From the NCBI RefSeq assembly GCF_030718205.1, contig NZ_JAUZQF010000001.1:992001-1056000 (forward strand): 64,000 bases of DNA, in the 5' to 3' direction. Below, in pieces: positions 41,887 to 50,205 of the stretch (within the stretch, counting starts at the first letter, position 1; each line of letters starts with the position of its first letter). The notes below the pieces were generated by a model, which saw only the letters and a program-made list of their open reading frames with translations, did no database searches and had not been told where the DNA came from. Made by a program: the position numbers and the translations under genes. The DNA is from Nonomuraea turcica (lineage in GTDB: Bacteria; Actinomycetota; Actinomycetes; Streptosporangiales; Streptosporangiaceae).

Positions 41887-43317
41887 GTGAGTCGGTGGCG
41901 CAAGGCGTGGATCGCCGCATCGGTCGGTTCCGTGGCGGCGTTAGGCGTAGTGGTGTTGCCCAACCTGCCCGCATCGGCGGCGCCGGCCGATCTCGAGGTC
42001 GAGTACATCTGTACGGAGACCGGTACGAGCAGCATTGTTCGGAACGGTCCGGTGAAGTTGACCACCTACCTCACCTTCGAGACGGATCTCGTGGTCGGCG
42101 GGCCCCTCAACTACTCCTGGAAGCTGGAGTACACCGGCGACGGCAGCACGTTCCAGTCGCCTGGCTACTTCGGACCTGGCGGACAGGTGCATGCCATCGG
42201 AAACCTCGAGCTCAAGAGCGACTGGCAGGGCATCCTCCAGCCCAGGGGCAGCGCCGAGCCTGAGAAGGAGCTGCGCCCCGACGCCCCCCTCGGCCTGCCT
42301 CCGATGCTGAACGACCCCGGCCTGATCAACAGGACGGGCACCATCAGGATCACCCCGAAGGACATCGACCTCGACTTTACTCCGCCGGACAACAGCGTGG
42401 TCATCAACGACGGTGACGATGCCGACAATCCGAGCGACATGATGATCGTCTACAACGGCACGTGGGTGCCGCGGGACGACCTCCCGTCCTCCGAGCACCA
42501 CGTGCACAACGACCTGCACGAGACCACCCAGCTGGGCGCCTCCGCCGAGTTGACCTTCGTCGGCACGAGCGTGAAGTACATCGGGCCGACGGACAAGGAC
42601 TCGGGACCCGTCAACATCTACATCGACGGCAGCAAGCGGGCCACGGTCGATCCTTCGCGCGACGCCAACGACGATCCGGTCAATGATGACCTTGAGGGCG
42701 GCAAAGTGCTGTGGGAGTCGCCCACGCCGCTGAAATACGGCAAGCACACCATCAAGGTCGAGAACGCCTCGACCAGTTCGGCCAAGCCGATGTGGCTGGA
42801 CGCGTTCGAGGTCTCGACCGCCACGGCTCAGAACCCGACCGGTTTCCACAGCGCGAAGTGCACGCCCGCCAGCCCTCCCGGGTCGATCGTGGTGACCGTC
42901 GGGGGCGGGCCGAGCAGCACGCCCCCGACGACTCCGCCCCCCACGTCACCAACGAACACGCCGCCGACCAACCCCACGAGCACGGGGACGCCGGGCGTCA
43001 GCAACACGCCCACGAGCAACCCCACGTCGCAGGACATCCATCCCCCGATCGTGGCCGTCGTCCCCGGGGGGTTGAGCACCGCGACGCCGACCACCAGCAC
43101 CACGACGTCCGTGTCCCCGACGGCGACGAAGTATGTGAGACCGCAGGTGGCCAAGACGCCCAAGGGCGGAGTGGAGACCGGTGAGGCGCCCGATCCGCCC
43201 GCGGACACGGGAGCGTACGGACTGATCGCGAGCGGATCCGCGATGATCATGGGCAGTGCGGCCGGAGGCCTGCTGTTGTGGCGCCGCCGCGCCGTGCACG
43301 CCGGAGGTGTGAAGTAA
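41887..43317 (+). CDS. Secreted, wall-sorted protein (class F sortase substrate candidate)
   Basis: A 476-aa exported protein. It has a signal peptide to about PASA-AP (residue 32) and a beta-rich body with an NPCBM/jelly-roll-like part (~200-320, LTFVGTSVKYIGPTDKDSG, KHTIKVENAS). A Pro/Thr/Ser-rich wall-spanning linker (~345-430) follows. The C-terminal sorting signal is TPKGGVETGEA, a hydrophobic helix (GLIASGSAMIMGSAAGGLLL) and WRRR. The same TPK-G-TG signal recurs in the second wall protein of this operon. The GTG start follows a weak site. Its stop overlaps the start of the sortase gene (TAATGA), so the two are translationally coupled. Confidence 0.88.
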   Translation: MSRWRKAWIAASVGSVAALGVVVLPNLPASAAPADLEVEYICTETGTSSIVRNGPVKLTTYLTFETDLVVGGPLNYSWKLEYTGDGSTFQSPGYFGPGGQVHAIGNLELKSDWQGILQPRGSAEPEKELRPDAPLGLPPMLNDPGLINRTGTIRITPKDIDLDFTPPDNSVVINDGDDADNPSDMMIVYNGTWVPRDDLPSSEHHVHNDLHETTQLGASAELTFVGTSVKYIGPTDKDSGPVNIYIDGSKRATVDPSRDANDDPVNDDLEGGKVLWESPTPLKYGKHTIKVENASTSSAKPMWLDAFEVSTATAQNPTGFHSAKCTPASPPGSIVVTVGGGPSSTPPTTPPPTSPTNTPPTNPTSTGTPGVSNTPTSNPTSQDIHPPIVAVVPGGLSTATPTTSTTTSVSPTATKYVRPQVAKTPKGGVETGEAPDPPADTGAYGLIASGSAMIMGSAAGGLLLWRRRAVHAGGVK

Positions 43318-44102
43318 TGACCGAGCAGCAGCAGAAGTCGCCGCTCAACAAGGCGGTGCCCGGCCTGCTCATCGCCGGCTCGCTGGCCGGTGTGGGCGCC
43401 GTCATGGTGGGTCTGCTCTCGCTGGCGCCCGCGGTGGACGACGGCTCCGGACCCGGCGTCGCTGCCATGGACGAGCCGTCCACCGTGCAGATCGAGAACG
43501 CGGGCGCGTTCGTGCTGCCGCCGACCGTCGGCCCTGGCGGTCCGTCCGGCCTTACCCCGGCCCGCCTCGACGCCCCGCCGCCGCTCGCCGCCGTGCCGAC
43601 TGTGGCTCCGATCCCGGTGCCCAAGACCAAGGTCGCCAAGGCCAAGGCCAAGCCGGCTCGCATCAAGATCCCCAAGATCAAGGTGAACGCGCCGGTGGGA
43701 CCGGTCACGGTGGACATCAAGGGCAACCTCGGCACCCCGCCGCTGACCAAGCAGAACCAGACCGGCTGGTACCGCTTCTCGCCGGTCCCCGGCGAGGCCG
43801 GGCCTTCGATCATCAACGGGCACGTCAGCACCCGCAAGGGTCCTGCTGTTTTCGCCCGGCTGTCGGAGTTGGCCAAGGGTGACCACATCTACGTGTACCG
43901 GTCGGACGGCAAGGTCACGCGGTACACGGTGAGCGGCATCGAGCAGGTGAGCAAGTCGACGTTCCCGACCAAGCGCGTGTACGGCAACACCAGCGGGGCC
44001 CAGCTCAGGCTCGTCACCTGTGGCGGTGTCTTCAACAAGGGGGCGCACAGCTACCAGGACAACATCATCGTGTACGCGACGTTGTCCAAGAAGAAGGGGT
44101 GA
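43317..44102 (+). CDS. Class F sortase (first copy)
   Basis: A 261-aa membrane-anchored transpeptidase. An N-terminal helix (VPGLLIAGSLAGVGAVMVGL, ~15-35) and a Pro/Lys-rich stalk are followed by the sortase domain (~120-258). The catalytic His169 is in INGHVST and Cys235 in RLVTCGG. At the usual Arg place before DN the sequence is SYQDNIIVYA, with Gln instead. It should join the wall protein encoded immediately upstream to the peptidoglycan or a partner. The gene lies in an alternating substrate/sortase operon. Confidence 0.9.
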   Translation: MTEQQQKSPLNKAVPGLLIAGSLAGVGAVMVGLLSLAPAVDDGSGPGVAAMDEPSTVQIENAGAFVLPPTVGPGGPSGLTPARLDAPPPLAAVPTVAPIPVPKTKVAKAKAKPARIKIPKIKVNAPVGPVTVDIKGNLGTPPLTKQNQTGWYRFSPVPGEAGPSIINGHVSTRKGPAVFARLSELAKGDHIYVYRSDGKVTRYTVSGIEQVSKSTFPTKRVYGNTSGAQLRLVTCGGVFNKGAHSYQDNIIVYATLSKKKG

Positions 44103-44233
44103 CCGAGGTAGCTGTGGCCGATTTGGCGGTTTACCGGAAGTTGACAGGGACAGTTCGTAAGATCTCAACCTAACCGTGACAAACGGCTGGGATTCTGGCA
44201 CGACTGTTGATACTGCGCTGAATGGAGATGGAA

Positions 44234-45082
44234 GTGCAGACGTCCAAGGCGAGGCGCCGCCTCGCCCTCAAGACATCCGCTATGGCCGTCCTAGGCGCAG
44301 GGATCTTTGGTGGGCTACCCGTGGTGGCTGCTATTGCGGCCCCGGTCCCCGTGGTCTACTCCTGCACGGGTTCAGACGGGGCCGCGGCGGCGACCGTGAC
44401 CTTCTCCATGGAGGTGAAGACTCCGGCCGCGCAGCCGAGCCCCAGCTCCACAGCGACCCTCACGTGGGAAATCATCCAGCCGTCGACCGGTGCCTTGACG
44501 GCAGCGGCCTCGATCAGTCCGAGCAGCACCGTGGCGGCGTCGGGAACCGTCAGCCCCAGCGGGTCACCGGTGCCTTCGACGCAGGTTGTGGCGACCGGTG
44601 CCGTCGCACCCGCGACAGGGATCAGCCAGGGCGCTCCCGTGCCGATCCCCACGATGACCATGGTGGTCACGCCGACCGCGAGCGGGACGGTGGTTTTCAA
44701 GGGCGGCGGCTTCGCGCTTCAGGTCGGTGGTGGCAGCTACAACTGCCAGCCGACAGCCTCCGGCTCCGGCCCTGCCGCCACCCTGGTAGTGGGGACCGGC
44801 AGCACCGCCACCGGCACGAATAGCCCGACCACCTCGAACACGCCGACCACGACCCCGACCACGAGCACCCCCAAGCCCACCAAGACCAGCACCGCGACGG
44901 TGACCGTCACCCCGCCCGAGAAGACTGAAAAGTCCAAGACCCCCAAGGAAGGGGCGGACACCGGGGCCGGTGGCGAGATGGGGCCTGATGGGCGGATGTT
45001 CATCCTGACCGGCACCGCGCTGATCGCGGCCGCGACGGTGGGCGGGCTGTTCATGCGTCGCCGTAACGCCACCCGGGGCTGA
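44234..45082 (+). CDS. Secreted, wall-sorted protein (second sortase substrate candidate)
   Basis: A 282-aa exported protein. It begins with a basic region (KARRRLALKTS) and a signal peptide ending near AIAAP (~35). A beta-rich domain has a possible Cys pair (VYSCTGSDG and SYNCQP). A Thr/Pro-rich spacer (~205-245) precedes the sorting signal KTPKEGADTGAGG, a hydrophobic helix and RRRN. The GTG start was chosen because GGAG is 6 nt before it; ATG codons 6 and 12 nt earlier overlap that site. It is followed after 5 nt by the second sortase. Confidence 0.85.
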   Translation: MQTSKARRRLALKTSAMAVLGAGIFGGLPVVAAIAAPVPVVYSCTGSDGAAAATVTFSMEVKTPAAQPSPSSTATLTWEIIQPSTGALTAAASISPSSTVAASGTVSPSGSPVPSTQVVATGAVAPATGISQGAPVPIPTMTMVVTPTASGTVVFKGGGFALQVGGGSYNCQPTASGSGPAATLVVGTGSTATGTNSPTTSNTPTTTPTTSTPKPTKTSTATVTVTPPEKTEKSKTPKEGADTGAGGEMGPDGRMFILTGTALIAAATVGGLFMRRRNATRG

Positions 45083-45087
45083 CCGCA

Positions 45088-45855
45088 GTGTCCGGCTACT
45101 ACCCGTACGGTGGCGGCGGGGCGGCACCGCCGCCTCCGCCCGAGCACAAGGGCAGCACGGCGCTCAGGACCGTGCTGATCGTGGCCGCCATCGCCGGCGT
45201 CGCGACCGTGGTGGCCGGGCTGCTGATCGTGCTCCGTTCCCCGGACGAGTACGGCCTCGCGTCGAACAACAGGGACAGCCTGGCGCTGCCGTCGCAGCCG
45301 AACCAGAGCGGCAAGCCGGAGCAGGCGCTGTTCCAGGCGGCGCCGGACGTGCCGCCGCCCCTGCCGCAGATCAACCCGGCGCCGCCGATGATGCCGTCCA
45401 CCCCTGTCCGGATCGTGGTCAAGCGTCTGGGGATCAACGCGCCGATCAGGTCCGTGGGCCTGGCCAAGGACGGCACGATCCAGGTGCCGCCGCCGGACAA
45501 CCCCAACCTGGTGGGCTGGTATCGGAACATGTCCACCCCGGGTGAGGCGGGTCCTGCCGTGCTGCTCGGACACAAGGACACCAGGACGCGCAGTGCGGTG
45601 TTCAGCGCGTTGTTCCAGATCAAGAACGGTGACATCATCGAGGTCAAGCGCCAGGACAGGACCACGGCGGTCTTCACCGTCGGCGGCGTGGAGCAGGCGA
45701 ACAAGAAGACGTTCCCGACCCAGCGGGTCTACGGGCCGCAGGACAACGCCCAGCTTCACCTGATCACCTGCGGCGGGACCTACGATCGGCGTACCGGGCA
45801 CTACACCGACAACATCATCGTCTACGCGACGATGACAAGCTCCTATCGAAGCTGA
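45088..45855 (+). CDS. Class F sortase (second copy)
   Basis: A 255-aa sortase with a Pro/Gly-rich cytoplasmic head (GYYPYGGGGAAPPPPPEH), a membrane helix (LIVAAIAGVATVVAGLLIVL) and the catalytic domain from ~105. The catalytic His162 is in LLGHKDT and Cys228 in HLITCGG. The segment before the end reads DRRTGHYTDNIIVYA; the residue before DN is Thr, but two Arg lie 4-5 residues earlier. Its sequence is clearly related to the first sortase but not a recent duplicate. It likely serves the second wall protein. Confidence 0.9.
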   Translation: MSGYYPYGGGGAAPPPPPEHKGSTALRTVLIVAAIAGVATVVAGLLIVLRSPDEYGLASNNRDSLALPSQPNQSGKPEQALFQAAPDVPPPLPQINPAPPMMPSTPVRIVVKRLGINAPIRSVGLAKDGTIQVPPPDNPNLVGWYRNMSTPGEAGPAVLLGHKDTRTRSAVFSALFQIKNGDIIEVKRQDRTTAVFTVGGVEQANKKTFPTQRVYGPQDNAQLHLITCGGTYDRRTGHYTDNIIVYATMTSSYRS

Positions 45856-45869
45856 GCGCGGAGGCGGGC

Positions 45870-46532
45870 ATGGGCTGGATGGCGAAGCGGAGACTGCGTA
45901 CTGGTCCCACGGCGGCGCTGCCGGCCAAACCTGATCCGGCCGAGCTGCTGCGCATCGTCCAGCTCGCCGACCCAGGGGCCAGGAAGGACGGCGACGACAT
46001 CGTGGCCACCGACGTCCGAGTGAGCGCTGCCGTGGAGGCGGACGCCGACCTGGCGGGCGGTGAGCTGGAGAAGGTCTGGGCGGTGCGGGTGGCCGCCGAA
46101 GGGCCTTTGCCGCTGGACTTCTTCGACCGCTACCTGGCCGAGGGCATCGCGTTCAGGCTCAAGGGGCTCGCGGTCTGCCGGGGTGAGGTGAGCGACCCGT
46201 CCGATGAGGAGAAGACGGGGCCCGCGGTCATCCTCCCGGTCCGTCCGACCGCCGAGGAGCTGGCGCCGCTGCTGGAGCCGCAGGAGGACGACGAGTTCAC
46301 GTTCACCGCCGGCGACATCAAGGCCGTCCTGGTCCCGCAGAAGGGCCAGCCTCCGGCCGTGCAGGAGCTGCTGCCCTTCGCCACCGAGCTGACCGCGATC
46401 GAGCTGCGCGGCGACGAGCAGGTCAAGCTGGGGACGCTGGCGCTGGAGCTGTCCGAGGCGCTGAACGGGCTGGTCGTGGACCGGTGGCGGTTCCGGGTGG
46501 ACACGGCGGAGGACCTTCTGCCTCCGGCGTGA
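45870..46532 (+). CDS. Hypothetical protein, 220 aa
   Basis: I do not recognise the family. The protein is acidic and soluble, without signal peptide or membrane helix, after a basic N-terminus (MAKRRLRTG). Two similar halves are hinted at by KVWAVRVAAEGPLPLDFFDR near 66-85 and VKLGTLALELSEALNGLVVD later. It starts 14 nt after the second sortase and is probably the last gene of that operon, so a role linked to the wall-protein system is possible but unsupported by motifs. Confidence 0.7.
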   Translation: MGWMAKRRLRTGPTAALPAKPDPAELLRIVQLADPGARKDGDDIVATDVRVSAAVEADADLAGGELEKVWAVRVAAEGPLPLDFFDRYLAEGIAFRLKGLAVCRGEVSDPSDEEKTGPAVILPVRPTAEELAPLLEPQEDDEFTFTAGDIKAVLVPQKGQPPAVQELLPFATELTAIELRGDEQVKLGTLALELSEALNGLVVDRWRFRVDTAEDLLPPA

Positions 46533-46572
46533 GCAGCGGCCGAACGTCATTCTGTTGTACCCTGCCTCTAGT

Positions 46573-46591
46573 AACCGAATAATGCTCGGTT
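46573..46591. promoter_or_regulatory. Inverted repeat upstream of the thiolase gene
   Basis: AACCGA, 7 bases, TCGGTT, ending 13 nt before the GTG start of the thiolase and just before its AGGAGG ribosome site. Position and symmetry suggest an operator for a TetR-type fatty-acid or lipid-catabolism repressor; no such gene is adjacent. Confidence 0.5.
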
Positions 46592-46604
46592 CTCAGGAGG
46601 CACC

Positions 46605-47750
46605 GTGGCAGAGGCGTACATCGTCGGGGCGGTCCGCACCCCGGTCGGCAAGAAGAAGGGCGGCCTTTCCACCGTCCACCCCACTGACCTGGCCGCTCAC
46701 ACGCTGAAGGCATTGATCGACCGCACCGGCGTCGACCCGGTGGCGGTCGAGGACGTCATCTTGGGGTGCGTCATGCAGTTCGGCCCCCAGAGCATGGACA
46801 TCGCCCGCAACGCCTGGCTGTCGGCAGGGCTGCCGGAGACCACCGCAGGCGTCACGATCGACCGGCAGTGCGGGTCCTCGCAGCAGTCGATCCACTTCGC
46901 CGCCCAGGGCGTCATGTCCGGCACCCAGGACCTTGTCGTGGCCGGCGGCGTCGAGTCGATGAGCATCGTCCCCATGGGTTCCTCGATCACGGCCGCCCTG
47001 GAGAAGGGCATGCCGTTCCCGTTCGGCGAGAAATGGGTCGAGCGGTATGGCAAGCAGGAGATCTCGCAGTTCCGCGGCGCGGAGCTGATGTGCGAGAAGT
47101 GGGGCTACACGCGGGAGATGCTGGAGCAGTACGCGCTCGAGTCCCACCAGCGGGCCGCCAAGGCGATCGCGAACGGCCACTTCAAGGACCAGATCGAGCC
47201 CGTCAACGGCGTCGAGGACGACGAGGGCCCGCGCGCGGACACGACGCTGGAGAAAATGGCCTCGCTGAAGACGCTGAAGGAGGGCGGCCAGATCACCGCC
47301 GCCACCTCCTCGCAGATCTCCGACGGCTCCGGCGCGCTTCTGATCGCCTCCGAGCAGGCCGTCAAGGACCACGGGCTGACGCCCCGCGCCCGCATCCACC
47401 AACTCGCGCTCATGGGTGACGACCCCGTCTACATGCTGACCGCGCCGATCCCCGCCACGCGGCGGGCCCTGCAGAAGGCCGGCCTGTCGATCGACGACAT
47501 CGACGTCGTGGAGATCAACGAGGCGTTCGCGCCGGTGCCGCTGGCCTGGACGCACGAGCTCGGCGCCGACCCCGCCAAGGTCAACCCCAACGGCGGAGCC
47601 ATCGCACTCGGCCACCCGCTCGGGGGCACGGGCGCGATCCTCATGACCAAGCTCCTGCACGAGCTGGAGCGCACGGGCGGCCGCTATGGGCTGCAGACGA
47701 TGTGCGAGGGCGGCGGCCAGGCCAACGTCACGATCATCGAAAGGCTGTAA
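46605..47750 (+). CDS. Acetyl-CoA C-acyltransferase (thiolase)
   Basis: A 381-aa thiolase that cleaves 3-ketoacyl-CoA or condenses two acyl-CoAs. The acyl-accepting Cys89 is in IDRQCGSSQQS. The C-terminal catalytic residues are in GGAIALGHPLGGTGA (His ~345) and TMCEGGGQANVTI (Cys ~370). Opening with AYIVGAVRTPVGKKKGGLS is typical. The family includes FadA-type and lipid/steroid beta-oxidation enzymes. AGGAGG precedes the GTG. Expression may be controlled by the AACCGA inverted repeat. A hairpin terminator follows. Confidence 0.95.
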   Translation: MAEAYIVGAVRTPVGKKKGGLSTVHPTDLAAHTLKALIDRTGVDPVAVEDVILGCVMQFGPQSMDIARNAWLSAGLPETTAGVTIDRQCGSSQQSIHFAAQGVMSGTQDLVVAGGVESMSIVPMGSSITAALEKGMPFPFGEKWVERYGKQEISQFRGAELMCEKWGYTREMLEQYALESHQRAAKAIANGHFKDQIEPVNGVEDDEGPRADTTLEKMASLKTLKEGGQITAATSSQISDGSGALLIASEQAVKDHGLTPRARIHQLALMGDDPVYMLTAPIPATRRALQKAGLSIDDIDVVEINEAFAPVPLAWTHELGADPAKVNPNGGAIALGHPLGGTGAILMTKLLHELERTGGRYGLQTMCEGGGQANVTIIERL

Positions 47751-47756
47751 CGGGTT

Positions 47757-47798
47757 GCGAGCGCCGCCTCCGGGCGTAACGAGGGAGGCGGCGCTCGC
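47757..47798. terminator. 15-bp hairpin after the thiolase gene
   Basis: GCGAGCGCCGCCTCC, 12-nt loop, GGAGGCGGCGCTCGC, beginning 6 nt after the stop. It lies between the thiolase and the convergent 46-aa gene and may serve both. Confidence 0.85.
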
Positions 47799-47824
47799 CC
47801 TAACTACCCATCCTGGTAGTAGTC

Positions 47825-47965
47825 TCAGCGGCCCTTGGGCGGGATGCGCCGGGGCGGCGCGATCGGACGCTGCGGCATCCGGGGCATCTGCCGGCGTGCG
47901 GGCGGCATCTCCCGGCCGGGGAAGGCCGGGGTCTTCTTGCCCTTCTTGGCTGCGCGAACTCGCAT
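47825..47965 (-). CDS. Basic Pro/Arg/Met-rich peptide, 46 aa
   Basis: Short gene with AAAGGAG 6 nt before its ATG. The peptide starts MRVRAAKKGKKTPAFPG and continues with repeated Met-Pro and Arg-Pro steps (MPRMPQRPIAPPRRIPPKG). It is strongly basic and has no hydrophobic helix, so an RNA-, ribosome- or DNA-associated role is plausible. No homologue is recalled. It precedes the convergent terminator of the thiolase gene. The ribosome site and isolated position argue for translation. Confidence 0.6.
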   Translation of the reverse strand: MRVRAAKKGKKTPAFPGREMPPARRQMPRMPQRPIAPPRRIPPKGR

Positions 47966-48135
47966 AAGAGGCTCCTTTACGTAAGTCACAACGCGGCTCA
48001 CTCGCGAACGAAGGCCGGTCGACATGCTCAGCTGCCGCGTCTGGATGGACGGACGGGACGGACTGACGCTGCGAATTACACGTAAAGGCGCATGTCCATG
48101 AAGGTACGGGGCATCCGGAACCCGCCGCAACCGAA

Positions 48136-49584
48136 TTAATTCCGGCCGGGAACCGGTGCTCGAAGCGGGCCGGCAGGTGACGACGACCGACCAGGTCCGC
48201 CCCAGCGCAGTACACAAATCCTGACAGCGGCTACAAGCACGCCTGCGAGCGCCGTCACGAGCAACGTGATCGACATCGGCGCGGGGAAGTACGTGAGCTG
48301 CGCCCAGGTGACCGTGCGCCCGTTCATCAGGAAGGACAGAAGATCCGGGTACGCCGCCAGCACCGCCGCGGGCGCGATCATGGGGACCAGGCGCAGACCC
48401 GTCCGCCACCACGGCTTGCCCGTCCGCAAAGCGGCCCAGCGCCGGGCTCTGACCACCCCCACGGTCCCGAGGCCCAGCGCGACCAGCGCGATGACGCCCA
48501 GCACCAGCTCGAACAGGTGCCGGCCGCCTCCCGGCCGGTCCGGCGTCCGACCTTCGCTCATGGCCGTGAGCCCAAGCATGATGTCGTAGGTGTCGTCGTG
48601 CAGTGCCGCGCTGTTGGTCATGACGGCGATGCCGTAGCCGGTCTTGGGGGAGATTGCCTCGACGGCGGTGTAGGTGAACAGGTTGCCGGAATGCGTGAGC
48701 TGCCCGGTTTCCTGGTCCAAGCCCCAGCCCATGCCGTAGTCCCGGAGGTCGGTGGGCGTGTGCATGGTCTCCAGGCTCTGCCGCTTGACGAGGGGGTGGC
48801 CGTTCCCGGACTGGGCGATCAGCCATTTGCCCATGTCGGCGGCCGTGGTGATGACACCTCCCGAGCCGCTGTCGTTGAGGAAGGCGGGAAGCTCAGGGCG
48901 GGGGAGCCAGGCGCCGAAGATCGAGTTGTGGCCGTCGGCGGGCTTGACGACCTGATCGCTGACGGCGCTGGATTTCATGCCCAGCGGGCCGAAGACCCCC
49001 TCGCGCAAATAGTCGCCGAAGCCCTGGCCGCTGGCGGCCTCGACCAGCCGGGCAGCGAGGTTGTAGTTGACGTTGCAGTACTCCCAACGCGTGCCGGGGT
49101 CGGCACGTAGCCCGTCGTCGGCCAGGCGGGCGGTGTAATCGGCGAGAGAGGTGGAGCTGTCCAGCTCGCGGATGTCGACCGTGGTGTCCGACAGGCCGGA
49201 GGTCTGGTTCAGCAGGTGCCGCACGGTGATCCGGGCCGCACGCGGGTCGGTCATCCTGAAGCCCGGGAGCTGGGCGGCCACCGGCTCGTCCAGCTTGATC
49301 TTGCCGCGCTCCACGAGCGTCATGACCGCTATCGCGGTGAACGACTTGCTCACCGAGGCTACGCGCATCGGTGTGTTCGCGGTGACCGCGCGGCCCTGTG
49401 AGTCGTGGCCGTAGCCGGCCGCGTGGACGACCTTGCCGCCGTGCGTGACGACCACGGACACGCCCGGCAGACCGGTGGCCTCCAGCGCGTCACGCATGTA
49501 GGTGTCGATGGCGACCGGGGTCATCGCGGGTGTCGGGGCGGCGACGGCCGTGGCCGCGTACAGGGCGATCAGGAGGGATTTCAC
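48136..49584 (-). CDS. Serine hydrolase (beta-lactamase/DD-peptidase family) with membrane tail
   Basis: A 482-aa class C-like penicillin-binding enzyme or esterase, exported (signal peptide MKSLLIALYAATAVAAPTPA). The active-site motif SVSK has Ser77 and Lys80, the YxN equivalent is in WEYCNVNYNL (~165) and the third motif is HSGN (~315). After the catalytic domain come four hydrophobic segments (~345-470), which anchor it in the membrane. Such proteins include D-aminopeptidases and D,D-carboxypeptidase-like esterases; substrate unknown. The gene stands alone on its strand. Confidence 0.9.
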   Translation of the reverse strand: MKSLLIALYAATAVAAPTPAMTPVAIDTYMRDALEATGLPGVSVVVTHGGKVVHAAGYGHDSQGRAVTANTPMRVASVSKSFTAIAVMTLVERGKIKLDEPVAAQLPGFRMTDPRAARITVRHLLNQTSGLSDTTVDIRELDSSTSLADYTARLADDGLRADPGTRWEYCNVNYNLAARLVEAASGQGFGDYLREGVFGPLGMKSSAVSDQVVKPADGHNSIFGAWLPRPELPAFLNDSGSGGVITTAADMGKWLIAQSGNGHPLVKRQSLETMHTPTDLRDYGMGWGLDQETGQLTHSGNLFTYTAVEAISPKTGYGIAVMTNSAALHDDTYDIMLGLTAMSEGRTPDRPGGGRHLFELVLGVIALVALGLGTVGVVRARRWAALRTGKPWWRTGLRLVPMIAPAAVLAAYPDLLSFLMNGRTVTWAQLTYFPAPMSITLLVTALAGVLVAAVRICVLRWGGPGRSSSPAGPLRAPVPGRN

Positions 49585-49653
49585 CCGAGAAACTTAGAAG
49601 GGGGCGGTTCCTCTCCGGATCCGCCGATTGTCCAGGACGGCCCCTGACGAAAG

Positions 49654-50124
49654 TCAGGTATCGCCCGGTGGCGGCAGGCGGGTCGGGACGGCCTTCTGGA
49701 CCTGCTGGAAGACCACCGAGGTGCGGAAGCCGACGATCTCCTTGCGTTTGCTCAGCTTGTCCAGCAGGAACGCGTGCAGATGATCCAGGTCCTGGACGGC
49801 CACGTGCAGGAGGAAGTCGTCCCCGCCCGCGAGCACGAACACGCTGAGCACCTCGGGCATCTCGGCGGCCGACGACTTGAACGCGTTGATCACCGCCCGG
49901 CTGAGCGGCCGCACCTGGACCGAGACCATGGCCTGCACGCCGCGGTTGAGCGCGGCCGGGTCGATGTCGGCGTGGTAGCCGCGGATGACGCCGCGCCGGG
50001 TGAGCGACCTGACTCGCTCCAGGCAGGTCGAGGGCGCGATGCCGAGTTGCCGCGCCAGCTCCCGGTTGGACTGCCGAGCATCCGTTTGGAGCAACCGCAC
50101 AATGGCCGAATCAAGTTCATCCAT
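49654..50124 (-). CDS. Lrp/AsnC-family regulator
   Basis: A 156-aa regulator. The helix-turn-helix (residues 4-60, LDSAIVRLLQTDARQSNREL, LGIAPSTCLERVRSLTRRG) is followed by a RAM ligand-binding domain (~70-145, VSVQVRPLSRAVINAF then VFVLAGGDDFLLHVAV). It binds an amino acid as effector. It is divergent from an APC-type permease, which is the obvious target; the pair resembles Lrp-controlled amino-acid exporters. Confidence 0.93.
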   Translation of the reverse strand: MDELDSAIVRLLQTDARQSNRELARQLGIAPSTCLERVRSLTRRGVIRGYHADIDPAALNRGVQAMVSVQVRPLSRAVINAFKSSAAEMPEVLSVFVLAGGDDFLLHVAVQDLDHLHAFLLDKLSKRKEIVGFRTSVVFQQVQKAVPTRLPPPGDT

Positions 50125-50205
50125 GGAGGGATATTCGCATGTCCGTCCGGTCGTACGTTCGGCAGGCAGCGGTGGTTCTCGTTCAGATGAGTAATTTCAT
50201 GGGGT

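Noticed and set aside
46605..49584. A polyketide or other natural-product cluster around the thiolase
   Set aside because: The neighbours are a small basic peptide and a serine hydrolase; no synthase, carrier protein or tailoring set is present.
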